This document shows, piece after piece, positions 43,902 through 54,639 of a stretch of DNA of 64,000 nucleotides. Under the pieces are notes generated by a model. The model made no database searches. It saw only the letters and a list, made by a program, of their open reading frames with translations, and was not told the origin of the DNA. How positions within the stretch are numbered: the first letter of the stretch is position 1; every line of letters starts with the position of its first letter. This stretch comes from Mytilus californianus (taxonomy: Eukaryota > Mollusca > Bivalvia > Mytilida > Mytilidae), in assembly GCF_021869535.1 (NCBI RefSeq), contig NW_026262659.1, forward strand, positions 12,764,321 through 12,828,320. The letters run 5' to 3'. Both the position numbers and the translations under genes were made by a program.

Positions 43902-46398
43902 AACAGTTGGAAAGCAGGTCACGGTTTGACCCCAAGTCTATCAGCAACAATAGAGTCACGTGACCGTGAAAATTCAGTAAAACTACGGATGAGACAAACC
44001 TCACTTTTACTCACTAAAATACCACTGTCATGGTAAAAACTTATTGATCAAAAAAATCTTGAATATACATAGTTTTGACTCGTCAAAACTTACACATCAA
44101 CTCAAAGTCCTTTATTCTTTATTTGATCTTCAAACTTGAAGTTTGTGTGAAAATTGTCAAGGCTCCTGATCGAAAAATCTAAACATTTTCGAGGAAACTA
44201 AAAATGATGGGCTGAATTTAAATTTAATAAAGCATCTCAGTAAGACAAACACTCGATATGAATATCTAGGCAATACAGTTGTGGATACGCAAACGTCAAG
44301 TTATGTTCAACACGAAGCGGTGGTTTTTTTGGCCGATTTGTGCAAGTGGTTATCTCCCCTTGATATCACCAGTCAAAAATAAAAACCCACCAAAATGAAT
44401 AAAAAGGAGTTTATTTTACAAAAATCAAGAAGAAAATAAAAGAAAGTCGATTAACAACTATGTTATTATAATATTAAGAGGAGATACTTCCCTACTTTTC
44501 AGAGAAGGATTACAGGTAAATATTAAAAGACAAACAGAAAAAAATGGTAAAAATAAGATCTAGAAACCTAGCTGAGTTGATATGAATTAGCTTTGGGCCT
44601 GATGAAATTTACTTTCAGTTTGTAATTTTTGTAATGGGATATGGGATCACTCCTAATGGATTTTCTTTTAACTACTTCTAACAATGTTTAATGCAATAAA
44701 ACATACTGTATACAATTTAAATAATCTTTCTGAAAAAAAATAGTACTGACCATTTATATTTTATATTTTATTAAAGTGGGACCAAGAGTCACAATTTAAT
44801 TTCTTCAAAGTAAAAAAGCCTTTTAACTCCAGCCTATGTTTCTTAGTTGAACAGTACAGTACTGCCTAGAAAATATCATACAGAGAAAGGACAAAAATTC
44901 TGTAAAAAATAATGCTTAAATTATAAGTGAAAGCAGGGACAGTCTATACTAACTGAGTATAGAAAGTCCCTGGTGAAAGTGACATAATTTTGAATTTTAA
45001 AATCATTATTATTGTAAAATTCAACTATTAGATTAGCTAGCACAGTAGCCCTTGTCCAATTTCTCAGGGTATTTTATAGATTATGAAAGTAAACTTTAAA
45101 AAAAAATGGGGCTTCTTCTCTTCAGGTTGCTGTATCTGCTGCTTTACATATTTATAAAAATATATATAATTGGATATTAATCTCAGAAATGAAAGTTGGT
45201 AAGACAAATCTTGTGCATTTTACTTTAATAATGATCAATGATGATTAAATTTGACAAGAATTTGCCATTTGAATAAATTCAATTTTGTAAAAACACATCT
45301 CTATGAATTAATTTCTTGTTTGACTTGAAAAGCTAGTGTTTGCTCTTATTAATGTAGCTTACTTAGTAAAGAGATAATAAATAAGCAAGGTTTTTAACTT
45401 ATAAAATATAAATATGATTAAGTGACCTTCATTTCCTTTTTTCATATGTTTTTCCTCCAGAATTTTTCTTTGCAATGCATTTTCTATTGCTATTTTTGCG
45501 CTTTTGTTTATCCATAGGCCATCATTAATTTGTCATATTTGCTTCCAGTATAAATGAAATTTTCTTAGACCTATAGTTTCAAACGCCATAAAGAAGAACT
45601 TTGTCGTTTCACTTGTCCAATGTGTAAATTTTCACCATGCACATGACCCTGACACATATTTTGTAAACGTTATATGACGTATGTTGAAAAAGAAAACAAT
45701 GTCACCGTCAATTTGTGTAGGGGATCAAAAAGGGTTTTAATTACTTTGAAATGGAGGTATCGTCTGGAACTGTGAAAAACAAAAATTTTTAATCACAATT
45801 TCATTCATATATAAGATAAAATCAGTATTTTAGAATACTTTGGAAACAGGTACAATGAAAAGAAGTTGAACTTTACTGTTTTGAAGTAGAAACGCAGCCA
45901 AAACCAGGTACAAATTGACATGACTGGTGGTCACCAAAATTAATGTATAATAGTAAAAAAAAGATGGTTTCAAAATTGTGTAGAAATTTGAAATAGTTTA
46001 CCCGGTTTCATTTAAGATTATTACCGTTCTTTTCCGTATTTGGATACGCAAACGTCAAGTTATGAAAAATCGATGTTTTTGGCGAACAAAAAAGATGGCT
46101 GAAGTTTTTTAGAACGGACAGGATAAAGAAATAGCAATAACAAGCTATTTTTGATAATGTTTGTATGACGTATTGAAACTATATTGGTCGCAAAACCTAC
46201 AAATTCTAAAATTCAATTATAATAAAAGTATGACAAGTTGAAATAAATACTTTAAACGTCAATCTTTTAGCCGATTGATTTGGCGGACTTTTTGACGTGA
46301 CGGACGACTGTAGCGCCACCTAATTAATTCCCCCTGCTATTGTTGCTGATAGAGCTTGACGACAACGGACGTTTCCAAGGACTTGCTTTCCAACTGTT
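43902..46398. mobile_element. 2.5-kb element with imperfect ~50-bp TIRs
   Basis: The left end AACAGTTGGAAAGCA ... CTATCAGCAACAATAG (43902-43953) is inverted at the right end CTATTGTTGCTGATAG ... TGCTTTCCAACTGTT (46337-46398). GGATACGCAAACGTCAAGTT occurs in direct orientation at 44283 and 46042. The interior is AT-rich and without coding potential, so it is non-autonomous or fully decayed. No superfamily is assigned. Confidence 0.72.
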
Positions 46399-46411
46399 AT
46401 TGTTTGACACC

Positions 46412-46550
46412 GAAACAGAACATATGACATATGCAAAAGACTAGATGAACGATTCGCGGAATTTTTAATTTAACACAATGAGAGTGTTGACCATAAGAGA
46501 AATAGGTTTAACAACTTGTGAGAATTGGATATCGCTTGTTATTATACCTT
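46412..46550. repeat. H3-associated element, copy 2
   Basis: Inverted copy of 27667-27945: CATATGCAAAAGACTAGAT through GAGTGTTGACCATAAGAG, then TTGGATATCGCTTG from the hairpin arm, where it stops. Confidence 0.75.
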
Positions 46551-47768
46551 ACATATATTATAAACAATTATATTGGGTAACACGTTATCACGTGACATGG
46601 AATAATTCAGTTAATTTTAAATTTATTTAATTGCAAGGAGGGACGAATAACCCTTAAAATTTACACCAGCGGTGAATAACCCTATTATTATCCTTCCCTA
46701 CCGCTATATCAGCTTCCTCAACATATCTGTAAAACTAGTATCCAGTTAGCGCGTGCAAGTGAGGAGACATTATCAAGTGAGCAGGACTTATCAACAAATT
46801 CTCCCAACATATTGCTTTGCATTGTATACGTAATGGTGATAAGTCACCAAATAAATTCTTTTAATAAAATAAATTACACTTGCAGTACATATTTTACAAT
46901 GAACCATTTCTTTTTTCCTAAAAATACTTTACATTCTGAAACGAGATGTTGATAAAATTGTGTCGACGGCAGTCTTGATAAGTTCTGCCGGGACTACTTT
47001 TTTTCAGAACTGAACTATTTGACCTAATTTGAACTATTGATCTGACCTGTACAAATGTCAACAATGCGCGGGTGGCAGTTTAAATTATTAAAAACGTTTA
47101 TAGTGAACATAAAATTCACAGTAAAACTTATAATAAAAATTGATTAATTAAATGCACATATATTATATATCTATACACTCTAGATTAAACATTTCATTTT
47201 AAATAATAAGATAGGGGAAACAATCTACCACAAAACAACAACCCTCTTTCTGACAAGTCTAAAATACTTATTTCATCTGCTAAAACAAAACAAAACAAAA
47301 CAAACATACAAAATGGCCACTGACAAAGATAATGCTTTTGAAGACCAATCAAACTGACATTTTTTACTTCAATTCGGGGGAAATTCAGCAAATGAAAGTC
47401 AAAGTCAAACTGAGTGCATGTACATATATGTATCACTATAAATGTCAAATTATTTGAGTCTGAATTACATATACCTAGTTTTCTCAAATTGCTTGTAAAA
47501 ACAAAAAGAAAAATAATTGTTTCATAAAAAAAAGCACACATACAACATTTTATTATCATGTTCACTGCATATTAAATTGGTATCCTGAAAAATTCCACAA
47601 AAAGTCACAATTTAATGTTTTTGTTGTGAAAAATGGTGTAAATCATATATATTGGCTATATCTGTATAATGTACATTGATAATTCACATGAAATAGACTG
47701 AAGAGGGCAAACTATTAAATGATTAATACATGTAAAACATGTTAAGATTCCATTTATAGTATTTACTG
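46551..47768. other. no recognisable feature
   Basis: AT-rich. The 123-codon minus-strand open frame at 47194-47565 has no recognisable domain and low-complexity composition. Confidence 0.45.
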
Positions 47769-47858
47769 TTTCAGTGTAACTAAGTTAGGATTTGAACCTA
47801 AGACCTTCTCATTAAGAGATGCTCTGACCCCTGAGCTACCTAGTTGAATACACTGAAA
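47769..47858 (-). pseudogene. tRNA-like sequence with shortened anticodon arm
   Basis: On the minus strand 47845 to 47778: a 7-bp acceptor stem (AACTAGG with CTTAGTT, one G-T pair), D arm GCTC-AGGGGTCA-GAGC, T arm TTAGG-TTCAAAT-CCTAA. The anticodon region is ~4 nt short and forms TCTC-TTAA-TGAGA rather than a 5-bp stem with a 7-nt loop. Outside it, TTTCAGTGT and ACACTGAAA (47769-47777, 47850-47858) add a 9-bp outer stem. It is a tRNA pseudogene or SINE head, not a functional tRNA. There is no CCA end and no SINE tail that I recognise. Confidence 0.6.
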
Positions 47859-47933
47859 GCATATTTTTTTTCAAGAATCATAAACATGATGTACCTTGTC
47901 ATTTTAACTCCAAGTCATCAAAAGAATGATATA

Positions 47934-48170
47934 TCAATGTACATGTACAAGCAGAATGCAGCGAAGCAATTTTGTATAATATTTCAAAAATCCAGGTGAT
48001 CTGGTTCTGTTATTTCTGACGGAAAATTTTGACATGTTTGAACCAAATATGTTTTCCTCAATGATAACATTTGGCAAAGCACTTATAGGAAATGGTACCC
48101 CATAACCTGAACCAGAATACCGTCCCAATGCAATTTGGTGGGGTAGTCGTTACAAAAATAACACCTACCT
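47934..48170 (-). CDS. possible coding exon (minus strand), unknown
   Basis: A minus-strand frame open for about 70 codons reads GRYSGSGYGVPFPISALPNV then IIEENIFGSNMSKFSVRNNR and ends at TGA (47934). Its composition is more protein-like than neighbouring frames, and a possible acceptor TTCTGGTTCAG precedes GTTATGGGG. No family is recognised, and no partner exon with matching phase was found. Confidence 0.25.
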
Positions 48171-48720
48171 TCCTTGTCTTCTCACTTACAAATGGCGGGT
48201 ACAAGGTGCGAGATGTCGAGGTATTTACATACAAGAAGGACAATTCACCAACATCTGTCTTTCTCAAATGAACTTCTCCTTTACGAATTACGACTACTTA
48301 AATATGTATGTGTACTTTTAGTCTTGAAAACAAACAGCATGTTGATGCGTTTCTGGAATTTTTTTATGAAGCGTATGCTGTTCAGCAGTCAGCGAGTAGA
48401 AATTTTCTTCTTCTGGTGATATGAAATACTACGATCTTTCAATATAATCTTTAATATTTCTTTTTTTTTGTATCATCTTCAAATATTATACTCTCATATA
48501 TGCATTATCATGTACACGAAACATTTTTCTTCCTCTAGTTAATGGGAATATTTTACCCTGCGTATTTTGGCCATAAGGTGTATCCGCGGTTTAATATTTT
48601 GATGACGTGTGTTGCCTAGTAATAACAGAGACACTCTGGTAATAACAATTCCCGCGAAATTATTGAAAAAGGAAATTTTGATAAGAAACATTGCTTTGAA
48701 AGATGATAAAAATGTTATCT

Positions 48721-48866
48721 GAATGTGGATTGTATAGATATTGAAAAATATCAGCCCCCTCGACAGAATATGAAGCTAAATGGCTCGTTCGCTACGCTCA
48801 CTCGACATTTAGCTTCATATTCTGGATCGCGGGCTGATATTTTTCTATATCTACATATCCACATCC
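48721..48866. repeat. hairpin H4
   Basis: Arms 48721-48782 and 48806-48866 pair (ATATCAGCCC against GGGCTGATAT; GAATATGAAGCTAAATG against CATTTAGCTTCATATTC). The loop GGCTCGTTCGCTACGCTCAC is itself partly palindromic. Confidence 0.88.
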
Positions 48867-48942
48867 AGATAACATGTACTTATTCACCGATGAATAACCT
48901 TTTGAGTTTCTTGATTTGTCCACGAGTTATCTCCCATGAAAA

Positions 48943-48950
48943 TGACGTCA
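48943..48950. promoter_or_regulatory. consensus CRE, TGACGTCA
   Basis: Perfect palindromic cAMP-response element 19 bases before an ATG. It may be chance; no TATA box was identified. Confidence 0.35.
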
Positions 48951-48968
48951 CAGACGTAAGTAAGCAAA

Positions 48969-49124
48969 ATGGCAACGTTCAACTTCAAGTTACAGGAAGC
49001 CCATCAAGTGACGAGGAAACAAGACTTTGGAAATGCATCTAGTGCCGAGGATATCTCTTATAAACGGTCCTTTTCAGGACCATCAATATTTCACAAAAAG
49101 ATTCTACCTTTTTTGTACATATGA
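48969..49124 (+). CDS. 51-codon small ORF after a CRE (weak)
   Basis: AAAATGG context; begins MATFNFKLQEAHQVTRKQDF and ends at TGA 49122-49124. The first ~35 codons look protein-like and the end is hydrophobic. No family is recognised and no clear donor was found. It lies between two hairpins, which argues against a conserved gene. Confidence 0.22.
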   Translation: MATFNFKLQEAHQVTRKQDFGNASSAEDISYKRSFSGPSIFHKKILPFLYI

Positions 49125-49233
49125 GAAATTTTAAGACACAAATTTATTTTCGAACGTTTACTTGTGTTTGTTACGATACAGTAGGTAACGTGCTTTTTCA
49201 ATGTTTCAAAAGGTCCTTCCACTGTTAGTTCGG

Positions 49234-49391
49234 TATAATAAAACAAGTATGGCCCCTTTAGAAGCGATGAATATCCAAAATTGTCAACCGTAAAAAAATA
49301 TTTCTCTTCGGGCTGCGCCCTCAGTGAAATAACCTTTTCGTGTTGACAATTTTGGATATTCACCTTCTCTACGGGCCATAATTGTATTATA
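49234..49391. repeat. hairpin H5
   Basis: Arms of ~77 bp (GAATATCCAAAATTGTCAA at 49269-49287 against TTGACAATTTTGGATATTC at 49343-49361), closing on GGGC-TGC-GCCC with TTCTCTTCGGGC at the apex. Confidence 0.88.
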
Positions 49392-49392
49392 A

Positions 49393-49503
49393 CATCAACT
49401 CGTTATTTAATTTAAATAGTAATATCGTTTATTATTATATTGAAATTAAATAACTCGAGTTGATATCAAGCGATATCCAATTCCTACTCGTTATGAAACC
49501 TAT
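49393..49503. repeat. hairpin H3-related copy
   Basis: ATCAACTCGTTATTTAATTT (49393) is inverted at AAATAACTCGAGTTGAT (49449-49465), followed by ATCAAGCGATATCCAATTCC and TATGAAACCTATA as in the outer arm of 27667-27836. Confidence 0.78.
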
Positions 49504-49971
49504 AAATAACAATGGCCGGTCCACATCATAATAATTAATAGGGGTGAACTGGGAAGGTAGAAAATGACAGATATTGAAGTTTATTTTTTTTCAATAACGA
49601 ATAATAATTTGTCAACCAAAAGTTTTGCTATAATTTCAAAAACATGTCGTTCTGTATTGGTATAGTTTTCGGATCTTTCATTTCCGTATTTAAGGCAATA
49701 GAAAGTTTGGGCTTTAAAAGTCTACATAATAATTGACTTTATACAGAAAATTCGCCCTTTTAAAACATTTATTGTTTCACAAATAATACATGGATACAAA
49801 GTAAAATCATTTCTTAAAACAATGCAAAAAAATTCTTCTGATTGGTACAGTGGTATTTCATAAAGTGGTATAGCAAACATCGAATTCTCTCACAAAATAT
49901 TATCACACACTGTAATCCCTTTGCTCCTTTCCAGGAAGGATCTGCCTATCCTTCTGGAGCACCTGAGATCC

Positions 49972-49972
<1 letters not shown>
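49504..49972. other. no recognisable feature
   Basis: AT-rich DNA. Nothing recognised. Confidence 0.45.

Positions 49973-50002
<30 letters not shown>
49973..50002. repeat. C30 homopolymer
   Basis: Thirty consecutive C. Length may be inaccurate because homopolymers are error-prone in sequencing. Confidence 0.9.
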
Positions 50003-50088
50003 AGTTTTTTTTTTATGGGAATGCCTTCAATAAATAATATTTGTTTCCAACATTGAGCAAATCACTTTAACCATGCAACCATGTGTGA

Positions 50089-50111
50089 GGGGGGGGGGGG
50101 GGGGGGGGGGG
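50089..50111. repeat. G23 homopolymer
   Basis: Twenty-three consecutive G, 86 bp right of the C run and complementary to it. Confidence 0.9.
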
Positions 50112-50127
50112 ATAGGAGGCGTCATGA

Positions 50128-50292
50128 TCCCGAAATCCCGGGCTTAAAAACGTGGAATCCCGAGGTCCCGAATTTAAAAAAAAATTTAAATCCCGACTTC
50201 CCGAAATTCGAAAAAAGAATTCCCGGATCCCGAAGGATCAATCCCGAAATCCCAAGCTTAAAAACACCCGATCCCGGAGTCCCGATAAAGGT
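50128..50292. repeat. degenerate ATCCCGAA-type tandem repeat
   Basis: About a dozen TCCCG units separated by AAA, GAAGGATCAA or CTTAAAAACAC spacers. Three overlapping open frames through it are artefacts of the repeat. Confidence 0.85.
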
Positions 50293-51086
50293 CCTACCAA
50301 AATTCCTCAAATTCCTGTATTTGAAGCGTCGAGTGGAAATAGTTGCCAATAATTATTATCTTAGCCATAATTTATTCCTATCCTTATCTTACAATACCAG
50401 TGTTAACACCAACAATTATGAAATGCCTTAAAAATAACAATATACAGATACAGCAGAGTGTAGATAGGGTCTACAGAATAGAAAATCATGAATGGACAAA
50501 AAAAAAAGGAGAAAAAAGGACTAATAACTAAATTAATCAATAGAGAAAAACGGGGTGTCCACATATACAAAGAAGAGAATACCTGGGTGCTTAAAAATAA
50601 AGAATACAGAATACAGAATAATGGGCCAAAATATAAGGAATAATGAATAATGAATGACCCTCCACTCCACATCCAAACCTTCATATAGACATACTTTGAG
50701 GATGCATTCACCAATCTGCAAACTGCAAAGAAAATTGAAAAGATCATGACCTTAGTAGGATGCTGACAGATAAATATTTTATTCAATTGCTTTAAAAAAA
50801 ATATCAAAGGAATCTGAGCTATAGAATTCAATTGCATTTGTCAATAGTTGACAAGTATCTTAATCATATGTCAATCTTTAAATCGCCCAGAATCTAATCA
50901 AAGTACTGAAGTACTGAACATCGGATGACCGCAAGTTATTGTGGATGTCAGAAGCACTTGTCTCAGAAAAAAATCACATCTTTATACCTGAAAGTGAAGT
51001 TAATGTACAGATGTATTTTTTTCTGAGACAAGTTCTTGTGTGGAAGATAAACAAATAAAAGGGAATTCAACATCACCGTAATAACT
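50293..51086. other. no recognisable feature
   Basis: AT-rich with short GAATACAGAATA and GAATAATGAATAATGAATG runs near 50600-50655. The 144-codon minus-strand open frame at 50403-50837 is hydrophobic low complexity with no domain. Confidence 0.45.
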
Positions 51087-51087
51087 A

Positions 51088-51142
51088 TTATATATATATA
51101 TATATATATATATACAAGTCTAAATTGAAAACAACGTTCAAA

Positions 51143-51223
<81 letters not shown>
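51088..51223. repeat. (TA)n tract with captured retrozyme fragment
   Basis: TA repeats at 51088-51114 and 51147-51223 flank CAAGTCTAAATTGAAAACAA..CCTA (51115-51146), a 32-bp piece of the array unit in minus orientation. Confidence 0.92.
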
Positions 51224-51227
<4 letters not shown>

Positions 51228-53128
51228 TGTAGTGATACAAATCAATATACTCTGGTTTATATTAATATTAATATTTGTATATTACAGTTACATGTATATA
51301 TAATTTTCATCCATTTGTATATCATTCTATTCTACTAATTAGTAATAGTGCAGTGCAAGTGCATGGTGGACACTCTTTTATAATAATTCGATTTTTCTTA
51401 TAGATTTGATTTGAGTAGGCATTCATATTTTCCCGCAAAACGAGAGAGCAAGGACCAATAACTCTGCATGTATCTGTATATAATCTTCACCTCCTTTATA
51501 GGAGATTGCAATCGTTCTTGAGATATTCTTCCGCACACAATTTTTTTGTACGTCTGCATAGATATTAATAATTTTTACTTACATACATATAAAACATTTT
51601 AATATTATTAAATAATGTTCTAAAAAAAAATTTGATGAGTATTCATTGAAGAAATGAATATATAGCAAGCGATAAGGAATGTTATTTTGCACTCGATGAT
51701 GTCGGCGTATTTATCATGTTTATAGATCGGTTAAAAACCCAAAACTAATTTACATAATGGAAATTTAGGCGATAGCAATACACCGGAATGACCTCACGGT
51801 CATCCGCTGTAAAAAGATAAGATAATTTAAACAAAAACAAACTTGAAATAAAAAGGGTTGTCTGGCCCGTGTGAACAGAAAAAGAAACAACATTCATCTT
51901 AGTCGTAGTAGGAAAATAGAATTTATTTGTACTAGTTTTCCTTCCAAGGAAAACAATTAATCAAACCATTATACAGTATGTAGGATAATTCAAGATTGGA
52001 GATGATGTTACTAAGAAGTGTAGAAATAAGTTTCTGTTTTAAATTTCATAGAAGTTTAATTTTTATTTATATCAGATAAATAAACAATCTGACTCATAAC
52101 TTATTCAAAGATTTCCATAAAAATTTTCCACTATGTTCATTTGCAATACATATACTGTATATCTTTATTTTTGTTATATCTATTGTGACATTTCATGAGT
52201 GAAGATACGTCTCTGTTGGAAACAGGAAACCCACTTTTTTGTGTAAATATTCTTTGTTTTGTTAATCTTCTATAACAAAGCTGAACAGTTAATCAGTAAA
52301 ACACCTTTCAAGCAATAACCGGTATCGACAATTAAAATGAAATCAACACATGGTCGTTTCTCAAAAGATATATTTTTACCGTATACGAATGGCTAATATT
52401 AAACCTCTACATGCACATGAAAAAAGAAATGAGGTATGGATAATACAGAAAAAAATCAAATGGACAAATATATACTATTAGATGTTCATGTATCTACTAT
52501 ATAACGTCCCTTATAATTGAAATTATTTATTTCAAAAGACAGAAATCCTACAACAAAAGTATAAGTAATGGTCGGATAAGAAAAATTTGTGTAATTATTC
52601 AGGCTATTTGAACAGAGTTTGATTTGTCACATACGGTTCATCCTTCATATATTTGCATATCAAATAGATATTGAGTCAGAAATATGATAATTACAATGTA
52701 CCATTTTGTACACACCAGATCAGGTAGACGTAAACATGTTTTCTAAATCCTACTTTTTGAACCAATTACAAAAAGAAACCATTTCTTTACCATAGAATAT
52801 TTGACCACGATCAAATTTTGTTTCATAACTACAAACGTAAGTAATGTAATTTATAAGAATATCGTGACCCTTTTATTAAACTGCATTTGTGATGACTTTT
52901 TTCCTGGTTGAAATAGTTATTTGTTTTATTGTGATTAAGATTGTTACACAATGTTGACTGCTGTACCCCAATTTTTGACAATTTTACTTATTATGTCTGT
53001 TTGTTTTGCTCACACATTGTTGTCAATATAATGGAATTCTATGCGACAGTCATACAATTGAGAGGTTTAGCTAGCTATAAAACCAGGTTTAATCCACCAT
53101 TTTCTAAATAAAGAAATGCCTGTACCAA
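51224..53128. other. no recognisable feature
   Basis: AT-rich DNA with stops in all frames. Nothing recognised. Confidence 0.45.
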
Positions 53129-53637
53129 GGACACAGGACAAAACGTCATAAACAAAAAGTCACGGACAAAAAGTCACTGGACAAAAAGTCATAATTCAGT
53201 TTTTAAGATTATTTTTCTTTGCTTAGAAAACACTTAATTAAAAAATAACATTTTTGTATTTTTCTTGAATTATTGTATATATAAACCAACTTTGTAAACA
53301 AAATTTATAAAAAAAACATCAATAATAATCAAATAATTGTTAAGAAAACAATACCTCAACATGACTTGGTATTTAAACGGCTTGATGGAGCCAAGAAATA
53401 TATCCTTTGCATGATTAAAATTTAATAAAATTAATATTCATTTATAAAGGCTAATGAGAAATTTGCCGAACTGTAAAAACAATATATGTTATAAAAAGTA
53501 AATATTTCAAGATCTTTCTCTTATATATTCAAACAATTGTAAACAAATTATTTGTGACTTTTTGTCCTGTGAATTTTTGTCCTATCAAATTTGTGACTTT
53601 CAGTCCTGTGACTTTTTGTCCTGCGACTTTCTGTCCG
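53129..53637. mobile_element. element with ends made of GGACAAAAAGTCAC tandem repeats
   Basis: The left end (53129-53192) has about four copies of GGACAAAAAGTCAC. The right end (53554-53637) has about five copies of the inverse GTGACTTTTTGTCC. The ~360-bp middle is AT-rich and non-coding. A short open frame through the right end (repeated TFCP) is an artefact of the repeat. It resembles MITE-like or MULE-like elements with sub-repeat TIRs. Confidence 0.75.
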
Positions 53638-54639
53638 CTTACCGTTTGCCTTTCGTTTGATGTGTTTGAGCTTTTGATTTTATCATTTGATAAAGGACTT
53701 TCCGTTTTGAATTTTCTGTATTTTTGCTATTTTACTTTTTTATACAGGTATTGTAACAGCCTAGCTCCCAATATGGATAGAATTAATACACTTTAAATTG
53801 TTTGATTTTTTAATGAATCAAAGCTTCGTCGGTGTTTTGATCCAGCCAACTTTGTGGCAAATCAGACATTTTTTCTAATCTCATTTTCAATAATTTTTTT
53901 GTTATTTTCATTTCTCTAATTTTACTATAAATTGTGTATTCTATTGCCCAAAAAAGGAGAATTTCTCAATATTGGTGCGAATTCTTTTGATATTTCAATT
54001 GATTTAAAAAAAAATAAAATATTTTTTCAATGTAAAGATTTTGACAAAAATGGAAAAGAAAATCTTCAAAAGTGTAGTGTATATTTTTTTTTATTGAAGT
54101 TTGACTTAATAATGTCCAGTAAGAGGCATTGCAAATGCATTTATCAACAAAAACAGAAATTAAATAACTAGTTTTATCTATAATAGTGTTCATTCACCAT
54201 TTAGACAAATGCATTCCTGTATTCAAATATAAATGTACAAATACCTTGTTAAATGTTAAATAGCAATATATATAATGTGGAGTAAACAAATTAATTTTAT
54301 TGCAGAAAATGCTCAGGTTAGAGTTATGCATTATTATTTATTGTTTCAGACAAATTACTGATAATCCTAACTTTAATTCTCCTAAAATTATTCACTAATA
54401 TCAGATAATTATGAAACTGATTTTACAAGTGAAATAGAATGTTTTTGCATTTTCAACATATATTATTCTTTTTTATTTTCTTTATAAAAAAACCCACATC
54501 ATATTAATCTTTAATCATTCATTTTTCATACATAATTTACAAAATAATTCATGTAGTGTAGATCAAAAGTAATAATAGGTATAATATTGAGGTCAAGAAT
54601 TGAGTAACAAAGTGTTTTTAATTAGGCAATTTTACAAGA
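53638..54639. other. no recognisable feature
   Basis: Very AT-rich. Overlapping opposite-strand open frames near 53930-54190 are unconvincing. Confidence 0.45.

Noticed and set aside
47194..47565. 123-codon minus-strand ORF
   Set aside because: Low-complexity, Cys/Phe-rich translation of AT-rich DNA; no domain and no splice support.
50081..50431. Overlapping ORFs of Pro/Asn/Lys-rich peptides
   Set aside because: They are translations of the poly-G and TCCCG tandem repeats in several frames.
50403..50837. 144-codon minus-strand ORF as a membrane protein
   Set aside because: Hydrophobicity comes from T/A-rich low-complexity sequence and short GAATA-type repeats. No family similarity seen.
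53554..53796. ORF with repeated TFCP
   Set aside because: A direct translation of the GTGACTTTTTGTCC tandem repeat at the end of a mobile element.
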